From the NCBI RefSeq assembly GCF_020866965.1, contig NZ_JAJATX010000013.1:1-64000 (forward strand): a stretch of DNA of 64,000 bases. Reading direction: 5' to 3'. The translations under genes and the position numbers were made by a program. The notes under the pieces are model-generated. The model saw only the letters and a list, made by a program, of their open reading frames with translations, did not search any database and was not told where the DNA came from. Position 1 is the first letter of the stretch. Each line of letters begins with the position of its first letter. The DNA is from Microvirga roseola. Lineage in GTDB: Bacteria; Pseudomonadota; Alphaproteobacteria; Rhizobiales; Beijerinckiaceae. Shown piece after piece: positions 44,759-55,376 of this stretch.

Positions 44759-47410
44759 ATGCGTACAGATACAGCCCAGATCGTCCGTCTTGAGGATTAC
44801 CGGCCCAGCGACTTCCTGATCGACAAGGTCGAGCTCGATGTGAGGCTTGATGCGACCGCGACGCGGGTGACGGCGACGCTGAGCCTCAGGCCGAATCCCG
44901 AAGGGCGCTCCGACGCCCCGCTGAGCCTGGACGGCGACGAGCTGAACCTGAAGAGCGTGACACTGGATGGACGCAGCCTTCCCGCGGAGGAGTTCGAGGC
45001 CTCCCCCCAGTCCCTGGTCATCGCCCAACCGCCTCAGCACCCCTTCACGCTGACCGTCGAGACCGAGATCAACCCGACAGCCAATACCAAGCTCATGGGT
45101 GTCTACCGCTCCGGCGGGAATTACTGCACCCAGTGCGAGGCCGAGGGATTCAGGCGCATCACCTACTTCCTCGACCGGCCGGATGTGCTGGCGGTCTACA
45201 CCACCCGCATCGAAGCCGATCTCGACGAGGCCCCCGTTCTCCTCGGCAACGGCAACCGGGTCGAGAGCGGATCGGTCGAGGGGACGAATCGGCATTACGC
45301 CGTCTGGCACGACCCGCACCCCAAGCCTTCCTATCTCTTCGCCCTTGTGGGCGGAAAGCTGGGCCGTGTGGGCAAGAGCTTCACCACCATGAGCGGGCGC
45401 AACGTGGAGATTGCGGTCTATGTGGAGCCCGGAAAGGAGAACCGCGCGGACTACGCCCTCGATGCCCTGGAGCGCTCCATGCGCTGGGACGAGCAAGTGT
45501 TCGGCCGCGAGTACGACCTCGACGTGTTCAACATCGTCGCCGTGTCCGACTTCAACATGGGCGCGATGGAGAACAAAGGGCTCAACATCTTCAACGACAA
45601 ATACGTGCTGGCATCGCCCGAGACGGCCACCGATATGGATTACGCCCATATCGAGGCGATCATCGCCCACGAATATTTCCACAACTGGTCCGGGAACCGG
45701 GTCACCTGCCGCGACTGGTTCCAGCTCTGCCTGAAGGAGGGCCTGACGGTCTTCCGCGACCAGGAGTTCTCGTCCGACGAGCGTTCGCGCCCCGTGGACC
45801 GCATCGCCGAGGTGAAGACCCTCCGGGCCCGCCAGTTCCTGGAGGATTCAGGCCCCCTCGCCCATCCGGTACGGCCGAGCCAATACCGCGAGATCAACAA
45901 TTTTTATACGGCGACCGTCTATGAGAAGGGCGCCGAGATCGTGCGCATGCTGAAGACGATCATCGGCGCCGAGGATTTCCGGCGCGGAATGGATCTCTAT
46001 TTCGAGCGCTGCGACGGCACGGCCGCGACGGTGGAGGATTTCCTCAAGGCCTTCGCCGATGTCACGGGACGGGATCTCTCCCATTTCTCCCGCTGGTACG
46101 AACAGGCGGGCACGCCACGGGTGACGGTGAAGGGGCACTATGACCAGTCGGCCCGGATCTATCGCCTCGACTTCACCCAGAGCACGCAGCCCACGCCCGG
46201 ACAGGCCACGAAGGAGCCGATGGTGATCCCGATTGCGCTTGGCCTCGTGGCCCGGGACGGCAGCACCATCGAGGCCACCTGCGAGCGCATCGATGCCCGA
46301 GGCGTCTTCATTCTCGACAAGGCTTCCGACAGCCTGATCTTTACCGGAGTCGCATCGCCCCCCGTTCCGTCCCTCCTCCGTGGCTTCTCGGCGCCCGTGA
46401 AGGCGTCCCTCGACCTGTCGAACGGGGATCTGCTCGCTCTTCTCCAATACGACAGCGATGCGTTCAATCGCTGGCAGGCCGCCCAGACGGTCGCCATGCG
46501 CCTGCTGGTCGGCGCCTCGACGGGTGCGGCACCCTCGGAGGAGGAGATCGACGCCCTCTCATCCGCCCTGCACGCCTTCATGGAGCAGAGCGCCCTGCAG
46601 GATCCCGCCTTCGCAGCCCTCGTGCTGTCTCTTCCCAGCGAAGCGGACGTGGCACAGGAGATCGGGGCGAACGTCGACCCCGATGCGATCCATCGCGCCC
46701 GCAAGGAGCTGCGCCGTCGCATCGGTGAGGTCTGCTCGGATCTGCTGCAGCACTTCCATCGCTCGCTTGCAGAAACCGGGAGCTACAGCCCCGATGCGGC
46801 CAGCGCCGGCCGCCGCGCCCTGCGCAACGCCTCTCTCGATCTTCTGGCTGCCGCCAACAGGGACCTCGGAGAGCGGCTCGCCCGCGAGCAGTTCGACAGC
46901 GCCAGCAACATGACGGATCGCTTGGCGTCCCTGAATGTTCTGATGACGCTGTCGGGCGAGGCGCGGGAAACCGCCATTGCGCGGTTCGAAGATCTTTACC
47001 GCCATGAGCCGCTCGTTCTCGACAAGTGGTTCACGCTGCAGGCCACGATCCCGGAGGACGGCGCCCTCGACCGGGTACGGCGCCTGATGGAGCATCCCGC
47101 CTTCTCCATGGGCAATCCCAACCGCGTCCGCTCGCTCGTCGGCAGCTTCGCGATGCTGAACCAGGTTCAGTTCAACCGGGCCGATGGAGCCGGATACGAC
47201 TTCCTGGCATCCATCGTGCTCGCAGTGGACGCGATCAATCCGCAGCTTGCGGCGCGGCTCCTCACGGCGTTCAGCACATGGCGGATGATGAACGAGACGC
47301 GCCGCTCCCACGCGAAGAAGGCGCTGCTTTCCGTTGCCGAGAAACCGAATCTCTCGCGGGATGTGAGTGACATCGTGAGCCGCGCGCTCGAAGAAAACAA
47401 AGCATCGTAA
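44759..47410 (+). CDS. pepN: aminopeptidase N (M1 family)
   Basis: An 883-residue cytoplasmic zinc metallopeptidase. Substrate-binding motif GAMENKGLNIF and zinc site HEYFHNWSGNR with the third ligand Glu in LKEGLTVFRDQEF are intact. YCTQCEAEGFRRITYFLDRPD near residue 120 is typical of the E. coli PepN type, and the full C-terminal helical domain is present. The ATG at 44759 has no strong ribosome site. It is transcribed toward a sensor kinase gene about 190 bp downstream. Confidence 0.95.
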   Translation: MRTDTAQIVRLEDYRPSDFLIDKVELDVRLDATATRVTATLSLRPNPEGRSDAPLSLDGDELNLKSVTLDGRSLPAEEFEASPQSLVIAQPPQHPFTLTVETEINPTANTKLMGVYRSGGNYCTQCEAEGFRRITYFLDRPDVLAVYTTRIEADLDEAPVLLGNGNRVESGSVEGTNRHYAVWHDPHPKPSYLFALVGGKLGRVGKSFTTMSGRNVEIAVYVEPGKENRADYALDALERSMRWDEQVFGREYDLDVFNIVAVSDFNMGAMENKGLNIFNDKYVLASPETATDMDYAHIEAIIAHEYFHNWSGNRVTCRDWFQLCLKEGLTVFRDQEFSSDERSRPVDRIAEVKTLRARQFLEDSGPLAHPVRPSQYREINNFYTATVYEKGAEIVRMLKTIIGAEDFRRGMDLYFERCDGTAATVEDFLKAFADVTGRDLSHFSRWYEQAGTPRVTVKGHYDQSARIYRLDFTQSTQPTPGQATKEPMVIPIALGLVARDGSTIEATCERIDARGVFILDKASDSLIFTGVASPPVPSLLRGFSAPVKASLDLSNGDLLALLQYDSDAFNRWQAAQTVAMRLLVGASTGAAPSEEEIDALSSALHAFMEQSALQDPAFAALVLSLPSEADVAQEIGANVDPDAIHRARKELRRRIGEVCSDLLQHFHRSLAETGSYSPDAASAGRRALRNASLDLLAAANRDLGERLAREQFDSASNMTDRLASLNVLMTLSGEARETAIARFEDLYRHEPLVLDKWFTLQATIPEDGALDRVRRLMEHPAFSMGNPNRVRSLVGSFAMLNQVQFNRADGAGYDFLASIVLAVDAINPQLAARLLTAFSTWRMMNETRRSHAKKALLSVAEKPNLSRDVSDIVSRALEENKAS

Positions 47411-47603
47411 CAGCCTGAAGGAGTGGATTTTTCCTTGTTATTCAAGCGATCCACAAGGCTGAGAAACCAGGTAGAAATTTTTTGTTAACCTAAACGTTCA
47501 CATAGCTAGACAAATCACCTGCCCGTGATTCTATTGTTAGTGATTCGGAGAGATGCGGCACGTCCTCCGAAACAGGACGACAACGGTTCCGAAGGAGCAT
47601 CGC

Positions 47604-49931
47604 ATGGCGGGGGCGGCGACCGCGTGCGCACCTATGCGCACGGGTACGATTCTAGGGGTGACGCGATCGGACGCGAACCCGACCTATCGTCGGCTCGAGC
47701 AATACGAGCCCCTTCTGAGACTGGCGGTTCCCGCTCTCCTCTTTCTCTTCCTTGTGACGCTGGCAGCGAGCGCCTGGATTCAGGTGCGTGAAGGCCGCCG
47801 GGACACGGTTCTCGATGCCATCAACGACATCGACATCATCGCCTCCCTGTCGGCTGCGAAACTCGGCCCGGAGGCAGCTCCTGCCGACCGCGCCCACGCC
47901 GCCGCACAGCTCAACGCCCTGGCGAGGGATATGCCTGGCAGCGCCCTAGCGCAGAACCGCACGCTTCTTCTCGTCGATTCCGCCGGCGCCGTTCTGGCCG
48001 CCTATCCGCCATCCGAAACCGCGCCGACTGCGCTCAGCGATGTCCTTGGCGACGCGCAGCCGTTGGCCCTGTTCGCGGATCGCGCCGGAGTGATGACGAT
48101 CAAGCTTCCCGACGGCAACGACGGCCTTGCTACGGTGCGCGCACTCCCCGCCTCCGCGGGACAGATCGCCGTCGTGCAGCCCCTGCCGCGCGTTCTCTCC
48201 GGCTGGTGGGCGCGCACCATCGGGCACGTCTCCATGCTCGGCGCCACCATCATGGTGCTCCTCGGAATCGGCATCGCCTATGTCATGCAGGCGAACCGCG
48301 CCCGCGCCGCGGACGAGGTCTGCGAGAAGGTGCGAGACCGGATCGACTCCGCCCTCAATCGCGGGCGCTGCGGCCTGTGGGACTGGGACATCGGACGCGG
48401 ACGCATCTACTGGTCCGATTCCATGTACGAGCTTCTCGGCTACGAGCGGCAGGACGAGTTCCTGTCCTTCGGCGAAGTGAACGCGATGATCCACCCCGAG
48501 GATCAGGATCTCTACACTCTCGCCGAACAGCTCGCCTCCGCATCGACCTCCCTCGTCGATTACGAGTTCCGCATCCGCGCCTCTAGCGGCGATTGGGTGT
48601 GGCTGCGCGCCCGCGCGGAGCTGATGAACGATCCCGACGACGCGGCAAGCCATCTCGTCGGCATCGCCGTGGACGTTACCGAGCAGCGCGGCCTTGAGGA
48701 GAAGACCGCCAAGGCCGACGCCCGCCTGCACGACGCCATCGAGGCGATCTCGGAGGCCTTCGTGCTGTGGGATGCGAGCAACCGCCTCGTGCTCTGCAAT
48801 TCGAAGTTCCAGAAGCTGCACGAGCTGCCGCCGGACGCCCAGCTCCAGGGCATGGCCTATTCGGAAGTCATGGCGCTCGGCCGCCCGCCGGAAGTGCAGC
48901 ACCAGTTCCTGCGGCACGAGCGCCAGGATGTGGGCGCACGCACCTTCGAGGCGCGCCTCCAGGACGGCCGCTGGCTGCAGATCAACGAGCGCCGCACCAA
49001 GGACGGCGGCTACGTCTCCGTCGGCACGGACATTACCGCGCTCAAGCGCCACGAACATCGCCTGGTGGAATCCGAGAAGGAGCTAATCGCGACCGTTCTC
49101 GACCTCAAGCAGTCGCGCCAGAAGCTTGAGGCCCAGGCGCAGCAGCTCGCGGACCTTGCCGAGCGCTATCTCGACCAGAAGGCCCAGGCCGAGAGCGCCA
49201 ACCGCGCGAAATCCGAATTCCTGGCCAATATGAGCCATGAACTGCGCACGCCGCTCAACGCCATCATCGGCTTCGCGGAAGTGATGCAGAGCGGCATCTT
49301 CGGCGCGCTGGGTTCAGAAAAGTACGAGGAATACTGCACCGACATTCGCTCAAGCGGCGAGTATCTCCTCTCGGTCATCAACGACATTCTCGACATGTCG
49401 CGCATCGAGGCGGGCCGCACGACGCTCACCAAGCAGCAGGTCGAGGTCCACGCCTCGATCCAGCGGGCGCTGAAGCTCGTGGGCGAGCAGACCAAGGCCA
49501 AGAACCTCTCCGTCACCGTGGACGTCAGCCCCGAGGACATCGAGGTTCATGCGGACGAGCGCGCCCTGCACCAGATCCTCGTGAACCTCCTGCAGAACGC
49601 CACCAAATTCACGAGCGAGGGCGGCTGCATCACCGTGCGCACCCGTCAGGCCGGCAACGCCGTCAACATCTATGTCGAGGACAACGGCATCGGCATCCCC
49701 GCACATGCCCTGCAGAAGCTCGGCCAGCCCTTCGAGCAGGTCGAGACCGAGTTCTCGAAGAGCTACAAGGGTTCGGGGCTTGGCCTCGCCATCGCACGTT
49801 CACTCACCGAACTCCACGGCGGCAACCTGCGCATCAGGAGCCAGGAAGGCGTCGGCACCATCGTGCTGGTCCACCTGCCGCTCGCAGAAAACACCAGCGC
49901 CGAGATTGCACTGGCGGACAAGGCGGCGTAG
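47604..49931 (+). CDS. membrane PAS-domain sensor histidine kinase
   Basis: A 775-residue kinase. Two membrane segments (about residues 40-60 and 210-235) bracket a periplasmic sensor of about 150 residues. PAS domains follow ([24 protein letters not shown] ... [11 protein letters not shown]; then [21 protein letters not shown]), then a coiled coil (residues 485-530), the HisKA domain with phosphorylated His in [20 protein letters not shown] and a full ATPase domain ([28 protein letters not shown]). No receiver domain and no adjacent response regulator, so its partner is elsewhere. The ATG at 47604 is chosen for its GAAGGAG site 6 bases upstream; 47553 is less likely. Confidence 0.9.
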   Translation: MAGAATACAPMRTGTILGVTRSDANPTYRRLEQYEPLLRLAVPALLFLFLVTLAASAWIQVREGRRDTVLDAINDIDIIASLSAAKLGPEAAPADRAHAAAQLNALARDMPGSALAQNRTLLLVDSAGAVLAAYPPSETAPTALSDVLGDAQPLALFADRAGVMTIKLPDGNDGLATVRALPASAGQIAVVQPLPRVLSGWWARTIGHVSMLGATIMVLLGIGIAYVMQANRARAADEVCEKVRDRIDSALNRGRCGLWDWDIGRGRIYWSDSMYELLGYERQDEFLSFGEVNAMIHPEDQDLYTLAEQLASASTSLVDYEFRIRASSGDWVWLRARAELMNDPDDAASHLVGIAVDVTEQRGLEEKTAKADARLHDAIEAISEAFVLWDASNRLVLCNSKFQKLHELPPDAQLQGMAYSEVMALGRPPEVQHQFLRHERQDVGARTFEARLQDGRWLQINERRTKDGGYVSVGTDITALKRHEHRLVESEKELIATVLDLKQSRQKLEAQAQQLADLAERYLDQKAQAESANRAKSEFLANMSHELRTPLNAIIGFAEVMQSGIFGALGSEKYEEYCTDIRSSGEYLLSVINDILDMSRIEAGRTTLTKQQVEVHASIQRALKLVGEQTKAKNLSVTVDVSPEDIEVHADERALHQILVNLLQNATKFTSEGGCITVRTRQAGNAVNIYVEDNGIGIPAHALQKLGQPFEQVETEFSKSYKGSGLGLAIARSLTELHGGNLRIRSQEGVGTIVLVHLPLAENTSAEIALADKAA

Positions 49932-50008
49932 TCAGAACGAGCATCAGCCACGAATGAGAAAGGCCGGCCACGGTACTGATCATGCAAAGATCGAGTCTCC
50001 GTCCGCCA

Positions 50009-50030
50009 TCTCAGGATGCAGATCCTGAGA
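50009..50030. terminator. stem-loop between convergent kinase and glnE
   Basis: TCTCAGGAT / ATCCTGAGA, a perfect 9-bp stem with a GCAG loop, lies between the kinase stop (49931) and the glnE stop (50057), followed by a pyrimidine-rich stretch. Probably serves one or both genes. Confidence 0.55.
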
Positions 50031-50056
50031 CGTGACTTCTTCTCCGCTGAATTGCC

Positions 50057-53008
50057 TCAAGCAAGCACTACGGCAACTGCAGTCCTTACCCTTCCCCGCA
50101 CCTCCCCCAGATGCTCCTGCAGCACCTTCGCGCTCGGCAGGCCTGCCACCGTCGCGAGGCGTTTGAGGATCACGGGCGGGACCTTCTCCGGGTCGAACTT
50201 GCCTTCGATGGTCAGGCGCTGCCACTGGAAGACGTCGTTGAAGAGACGGTGCGCTTCGGTGAGGGTCCTTGCGTCATCGGCTGACAGCAGGCCCGCGGAC
50301 TGAGCCTCGGCGAAGGTGGCCTCGGTCGAGAGACCGGCGAGCGACGGGTGCATGTGCGCATGGCCGAGCACCAGCCCCTGCGCGATGAAGTCGAGATCGG
50401 TGAGACCGCCGCGGGCGAGCTTCATGTCCCAGGGGTCGTCGTCGCCCTTCTCCTGCGCGATCAGCTCGCGCATGGCGCGCACGTCCTTGAAGACGTGCTT
50501 TGGGTCGCGTTCCGTGACAAGGATGTTCCTGACGGCTTGCGAAACTTCCGCACCGAAAGCGTCGTCGCCCGCCAGCACACGGGCGCGGGTGAGGGCCATG
50601 TGCTCCCAGAGATCGGCCTCCGTTTTCTGATAGTTCACGAAGCCCTTGAACTGCGAGGCGACGGGGCCCTTGCCGCCCTGCGGGCGCAGGCGAAGATCGA
50701 CTTCGTAGAGCAGACCGCGCCGCGTCGGCACGGTGAGCGCCGAGACGAGACGTTGCGTCAGGCGCGTATGATAGACGACGGCATCGAGGCTGCGCGGACC
50801 GGTGCTCTCCCGGTTCTCCTCATCGAAGTCGTAGATGACCACGAGGTCGAGATCCGAGCCTGCCGTCAATTCGCGACTGCCCAGGCGTCCGAGCCCAAGG
50901 ATCGCGACGCGGGCGCCCGGCACCGTGCCGTGCTCGGCCTCGAAGGCGCGGCGCACCTCCTCGAAGGAGGCGCGGATGACGGCGCGCGCGATGGCGGCAT
51001 AGGCCTCCCCTGCCTGCGTTGGCGAGAGGACGCCGGAGAGGAGCCGCGCGCCGGTGACGAAACGCATCTGCCGGGCTGCATCGCGGATGCGATCCAGGAA
51101 ATCCTCGAAATCGCGCGGCGGACCGATGAATTGCCGCACCTGGCTTTCGATCGTCTCGTCGTCGGTCGTCGGCGTCCCGAAGGCAGGATCGATGAGGGCG
51201 TCGAGCACATGGGGCGATTGCGCCACCGTGTCGGCGAGGCGCGGCGCGGTGCCGAGGAGATCGGCGAAGAGGAGCCGCAGACGGTCGTGGGATTGCAGGA
51301 TCGTGAGGAGCTCGACGGCCGCCGGCATCCGGCCGAAGGCGCGATCCAGCGCAGCGAGCGCCCCGTCGGGATCGGCCGTTCTGCCGAGCGCGGTGAGCAA
51401 GGCCGGCGTCAACTCGGTCAGCACCTCGCGGGCGCGGGCGCTCTGGATTGCGGGACGGCGGCCGAAATGCCAGCCGCGCACAGTCTCCGCCGTCCGCTCG
51501 GGCTCGCGGAAACCGATGCGCTGCAGGGTGGCGAGCGTCTCGGGATCGTCTTCCGTGCCGGTGAAGACGAGGCTTCCCACATCGGAAGCGAGTTCCGGCC
51601 CCTCCTCGAAGAGGAGCGCATAGTGCCCCTGCACGATCTTCGCCTGATCGGTGAGAGCCTTCGAGAAGGCTTTCAGGTTGGGATAGCCGCAGAACCTGGC
51701 GAAGCGCTTGAGCTGCTCCTCGTCTGCGGGCAGGCGTTGCGTCTGCTCGTCCGCCACCATCTGCAGCCGATGCTCGATGGTGCGCAGGAACCGGTAGGCT
51801 TCCGAGAGCTCGTCGCGCGCCTTGTCGGTGATCCAGCCCTCGCCGTGGAGAGTCTTCAGCATGTCCAACGTGCGCCGGCCTCTGAGGGCAGCGCGTCGCC
51901 CGCCGAAGACGAGCTGCTGCGTCTGAACGAAGAACTCGATCTCGCGGATGCCGCCGCGCCCGAGCTTGATGTCATGCCCGGCCACCGCGATCTCGTCGTG
52001 GCCCCGCACGGCATGGATCTGCCGCTTCATGGCGTGAACGTCGGCGATGGAGGCGAAGTCGAAATATTTGCGCCAGATGAACGGGCGAAGATCGGCGAGG
52101 AAGCTCTCGCCCAGAGCGATGTCGCCCGCCACGGGCCGCGCCTTGATGAGCGCCGCGCGCTCCCAGTTCTGCCCGACGGTCTCGTAATAGACGTAGGCCG
52201 AGGAGAGCGACACGGCGGTGGGCGTCGAGCCCGGATCGGGACGCAGGCGGTAGTCGACGCGATGCACGTAGCCGTCGGCCGTGCGCTCCTGCAGGAGCTT
52301 GGCGAGCTGCTGCGCAATGCGGGTATAGATCGTCGCAGCCTCCAGGCTGTCCCGCAGCGCCTTGGTCTCGGGATCGAAGAAGATCACGAGGTCGATGTCG
52401 CTCGAGTAATTGAGCTCCCCTGCCCCGTGCTTGCCCAGGGCCAGCACCGTGAAGCCGGAGCCCTCGCCCGGATCGTCGGGATTCGCGAGGATGATCCGAC
52501 CGAGATCCGCCGTCTCCGTCAGAACGAGGTTCACCCCGCCACGAACGGAGGAATCGGCGAAGTCGGACAGGGCCTGCGTCACCTCCTCCACGCTCCAGAT
52601 GCCGCCGATATCGGCTAGAGCCACCAGGAGAGCATGGGCACTGCGGTTGCGGCGGAAGGCGCGAGCCGCATCGTCACGGGTCATCGCGCTGGAGCGCAGC
52701 TCACGGAAGAGGTTGGACTGGCTTTCAACGATGGCGCGGTGGCTTTCCTCGGGCGATGTGAGGACGAGCCCCGCCATGCGGGCGGGATCATTGGCGACGA
52801 GCTGCCAGAGGAAGGGAGAGTGATCGGCGAGCGCAAGCAGGAGATCGCGGAAGAGGCCCTCGTCGAGATGAGGGGCAAGCGCGGCAGCTTCCGGCTCCTC
52901 GCCCACGCGCTCGACGAAATCCGCCAGCTGCGCCTTGGCGCGCTTGGCATCGGCGACGGGAGGAGCCTGGGTCAGGCGGCTGAGAAGAGAGCTGTTGTTG
53001 TCCGACAC
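50057..53008 (-). CDS. glnE: bifunctional glutamine synthetase adenylyltransferase/deadenylase
   Basis: A protein of about 983 residues with two nucleotidyltransferase domains that reversibly adenylylates glutamine synthetase in response to PII. N-terminal (deadenylase) site: LGKHGAGELNYSSDIDLVIFFD; C-terminal (adenylylase) site: LGLGRLGSRELTAGSDLDLVVIYDF. RGGIREIEFFVQTQQLVFGG and ARGGLTDLDFIAQGLVLGHA are the paired regulatory blocks. Both active sites keep their Asp pairs. The start is uncertain: GTG at 53008 (SDNNSSLLSRL) gives a usual N terminus; the frame is open to 53068. Confidence 0.94.
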   Translation of the reverse strand: MSDNNSSLLSRLTQAPPVADAKRAKAQLADFVERVGEEPEAAALAPHLDEGLFRDLLLALADHSPFLWQLVANDPARMAGLVLTSPEESHRAIVESQSNLFRELRSSAMTRDDAARAFRRNRSAHALLVALADIGGIWSVEEVTQALSDFADSSVRGGVNLVLTETADLGRIILANPDDPGEGSGFTVLALGKHGAGELNYSSDIDLVIFFDPETKALRDSLEAATIYTRIAQQLAKLLQERTADGYVHRVDYRLRPDPGSTPTAVSLSSAYVYYETVGQNWERAALIKARPVAGDIALGESFLADLRPFIWRKYFDFASIADVHAMKRQIHAVRGHDEIAVAGHDIKLGRGGIREIEFFVQTQQLVFGGRRAALRGRRTLDMLKTLHGEGWITDKARDELSEAYRFLRTIEHRLQMVADEQTQRLPADEEQLKRFARFCGYPNLKAFSKALTDQAKIVQGHYALLFEEGPELASDVGSLVFTGTEDDPETLATLQRIGFREPERTAETVRGWHFGRRPAIQSARAREVLTELTPALLTALGRTADPDGALAALDRAFGRMPAAVELLTILQSHDRLRLLFADLLGTAPRLADTVAQSPHVLDALIDPAFGTPTTDDETIESQVRQFIGPPRDFEDFLDRIRDAARQMRFVTGARLLSGVLSPTQAGEAYAAIARAVIRASFEEVRRAFEAEHGTVPGARVAILGLGRLGSRELTAGSDLDLVVIYDFDEENRESTGPRSLDAVVYHTRLTQRLVSALTVPTRRGLLYEVDLRLRPQGGKGPVASQFKGFVNYQKTEADLWEHMALTRARVLAGDDAFGAEVSQAVRNILVTERDPKHVFKDVRAMRELIAQEKGDDDPWDMKLARGGLTDLDFIAQGLVLGHAHMHPSLAGLSTEATFAEAQSAGLLSADDARTLTEAHRLFNDVFQWQRLTIEGKFDPEKVPPVILKRLATVAGLPSAKVLQEHLGEVRGRVRTAVAVVLA

Positions 53009-53138
53009 GGCCGATCCGCTGAATGCATGCGACGGGCCGAAGTGTCCATGTCGGCGGGCCGGAGGCAATCGAAAACTGCCCTAGGCCTCTCCTCTTTTAG
53101 GCTCACGCCGCCGTTTGGAGGGAGGGCTGCGGGGCAGC

Positions 53139-54533
53139 CTACGCCTTCAGGGGCAGAGCCAGCACGACGCGCAGTCCGGGCCTGTTGTCCTCCAGCCGGA
53201 GGGCTCCCCCGTGAAGCCGCGCCACCGCGGCTACGAGGCTGAGGCCCAAGCCGAAGCCGGGGCGGGAGCGCGCCGTCTCGAGCCGCACGAAACGCTCCAG
53301 CACGCGATTCCGCTCGGCCTCCGGAATGCCGGGGCCGCGATCGGCCACCACGACGAGCACCTCTCCGTCGCGCCGCCGGGCCTCGACCGAGATCGCCTGG
53401 GCCGGGCCGCCGGGAGCGGCGCCGTACTTCAATGCATTGTCGAGCAGGTTCGCCATGGCCTGGCCCAGAAGCTCGCGGCTGCCGTGAACCGGCAGGTCGC
53501 CTTCGACCGCGACCTCCAGCGCCACGCCCGCCTCCTCGGCCAGCGCCTCGTAGAGCTCTGCCACATCCCGCACGGCCTCGGCGGCGTCGAAATCAGCAAG
53601 CCCTTCGCGGGCGTTCCCGGCCTCCAGCCGCGCGATCATGAGAAGCGCGTTGAAGATGCGGATGAGGTTGTCGCTCTCCTCGATGGTGGCCTCCAGGGCG
53701 GCCTTCAGCTCGTCGGGGGATTTGGCCGTCCGCAGGGCCTCGTCCGCCTTGTTGCGCAGGCGCGTCAGGGGCGTCTTGAGATCGTGGGCGATGTTGTCGG
53801 AGACCTCGCGCATGCCGTGCATCAGCTCGCCGATGCGTTCGAGCATGTCGTTGAGGTTCTGCGCAAGACGGTCGAGTTCGTCACCAGTTCCGGCGATCTT
53901 CAGCCGCCCTCCGAGATCGCCCGCCATGATGTGGCGCGTGGTCTCGGTCATGTCCTCGACACGCTTGAGGACGCGCCGCGCGATGAACCAGGCGCCGACG
54001 CAGCCGAGAACGCCGATGAAGAGAAGCGAATAGCCGAAGGCGCGATGAATGATGTCGCGCAGGCGCTTGCGCTCCTCGATATCGCGCCCGACCATGAGGC
54101 GGAAACCGCCGGGAAGAAGATAGACGCGCACAATGGCGTGGCTGGGCTCGACATCGTTCTCGCCGCTTTCCTCTGTGCGGCTGTAGAAGGTTTCGAACTG
54201 GCCCGGCCGGTCGATGACGCCGGGGGGCAGCGCCACGACGTTGCCCGCGATCCGCTCGCCATTGCTGGTGGTCACGAGATAGAGCGAGGCTCCGGGCCTG
54301 CGGGAGCGCCGCTCGACGCTGTTGACGAGGCGGCGCAGCCCGCCGATCCGGTACTGCTCGGCCAGGCCCCCGATCTCCGCCTGGATGGTGGAGACGAACT
54401 GGTCCGTGAGAAGCTTCTGCGCGCTCCAGGCCACATAGCCGAGCGTGACGAAGGCGAAGACGGTGAAGATGATGAGATAGGCGAAGGACAGCTTGAACGC
54501 CGTCGTCCGGACGAGCTTGCCGAGGGCGTTCAT
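53139..54533 (-). CDS. HAMP-domain sensor histidine kinase
   Basis: A 464-residue kinase with two membrane spans (LSFAYLIIFTVFAFVTLGYVAW and YSLLFIGVLGCVGAWFIA), a periplasmic domain of about 130 residues, HAMP (RRVLKRVEDM...AGDLGGRLKIAGTGDELDRLAQNLN), HisKA with His in NIAHDLKTPLTRLRNKADEAL, and a complete ATPase (NLLDNALKYG, DRGPGIP, GFGLGLSLVAAVA). It follows its response regulator by 10 bp. With degP upstream it forms a degP-regulator-kinase unit that I recall as conserved in rhizobia, suggesting sensing of envelope stress. Start 54533 fits the first membrane span. Confidence 0.93.
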   Translation of the reverse strand: MNALGKLVRTTAFKLSFAYLIIFTVFAFVTLGYVAWSAQKLLTDQFVSTIQAEIGGLAEQYRIGGLRRLVNSVERRSRRPGASLYLVTTSNGERIAGNVVALPPGVIDRPGQFETFYSRTEESGENDVEPSHAIVRVYLLPGGFRLMVGRDIEERKRLRDIIHRAFGYSLLFIGVLGCVGAWFIARRVLKRVEDMTETTRHIMAGDLGGRLKIAGTGDELDRLAQNLNDMLERIGELMHGMREVSDNIAHDLKTPLTRLRNKADEALRTAKSPDELKAALEATIEESDNLIRIFNALLMIARLEAGNAREGLADFDAAEAVRDVAELYEALAEEAGVALEVAVEGDLPVHGSRELLGQAMANLLDNALKYGAAPGGPAQAISVEARRRDGEVLVVVADRGPGIPEAERNRVLERFVRLETARSRPGFGLGLSLVAAVARLHGGALRLEDNRPGLRVVLALPLKA

Positions 54534-54543
54534 AAAAGCACGC

Positions 54544-55242
54544 TCATTCCTCGGCGCCTTCCGCGCCGACGCGAACCATGTAGCCGGCCCCGCGGATGGT
54601 GTGGATGAGCGGCTTGTCAAAACCCTTGTCGATCTTGGCGCGCAGGCGCGAGACGTGAACGTCGATCACGTTCGTCTGCGGGTCGAAATGGTAATCCCAC
54701 ACATGCTCCAGGAGCATGGTGCGGGTGACGACTTGATTGGCGTTCCGCATCAGGTATTCGAGCAGCCTGAACTCACGCGGCTGCAGAAGGATCTCCTGGC
54801 CGGAGCGCGTGACCCGGTGGGACAGGCGGTCGAGCTCGAGATCCGCGATACGATAGACCGTCGACTCGGCCGCCGGCATCGCGGCGCGGCGGCGGGAGAG
54901 CACCTCGACCCGGGCGAGGAGTTCGGAGAAGGCATAGGGCTTGGGAAGGTAATCGTCGCCGCCGGCGCGCAGGCCCTTCACCCGGTCGTCCACCTGGCCG
55001 AGGGCCGAGAGGATCAGGACCGGTGTCTCGATCTTCTGCTCGCGCAGGGAACGGATGAGGGAGAGGCCATCGAGCTTCGGCAGCATGCGGTCGACCACGA
55101 GCACGTCGTAGTCCCCGGCCTCCGCCATGGCGTAGCCGTCCAGGCCGTCGGCGGCGTGATCCGCCACGTAGCCCGCTTCGCGAAAGGCCTTGACGAGGTA
55201 GGAGGCCGCCTCTCGGTCGTCCTCGATGATGAGTATCCGCAT
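54544..55242 (-). CDS. OmpR/PhoB-family response regulator
   Basis: A 232-residue regulator. Receiver domain: acidic pair in IIEDDREA, phosphoacceptor Asp in VLVVDRMLPKLDG, Lys in DDYLPKPYAFSE. DNA-binding winged helix: LLQPREFRLLEYLMRNANQVVTRTMLLEHVWDYHFDPQTNVIDVHVSRLRAKID. Partner of the kinase gene 10 bp downstream. A strong stem-loop in its leader separates it from degP, so it probably has its own promoter as well as read-through. Confidence 0.94.
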   Translation of the reverse strand: MRILIIEDDREAASYLVKAFREAGYVADHAADGLDGYAMAEAGDYDVLVVDRMLPKLDGLSLIRSLREQKIETPVLILSALGQVDDRVKGLRAGGDDYLPKPYAFSELLARVEVLSRRRAAMPAAESTVYRIADLELDRLSHRVTRSGQEILLQPREFRLLEYLMRNANQVVTRTMLLEHVWDYHFDPQTNVIDVHVSRLRAKIDKGFDKPLIHTIRGAGYMVRVGAEGAEE

Positions 55243-55270
55243 CGAAAGGTTCAACGTGGTTAAAAGCCCA

Positions 55271-55308
55271 GCGGCAGGCCGGTCTGGAGGGGAAGACCGG
55301 CCTGCCGC
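55271..55308 (-). terminator. terminator downstream of degP
   Basis: A perfect 15-bp stem (GCGGCAGGCCGGTCT / AGACCGGCCTGCCGC) with an 8-base loop. On the minus strand it is followed by TGGGCTTTTA. It lies 68 bp after the degP stop and 29 bp before the response regulator start, so it could attenuate expression of the two-component genes. Confidence 0.7.
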
Positions 55309-55376
55309 GGGCAGAAGACACCAGGTTCTAGGGTCGATCAACTGTTACCTGGCATCCCAGACGAATCCGAAGGGGA

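Noticed and set aside
50348-52618. 756-codon open frame antisense to glnE
   Set aside because: Same effect; complementary to conserved GlnE codons throughout, with no recognisable domain.
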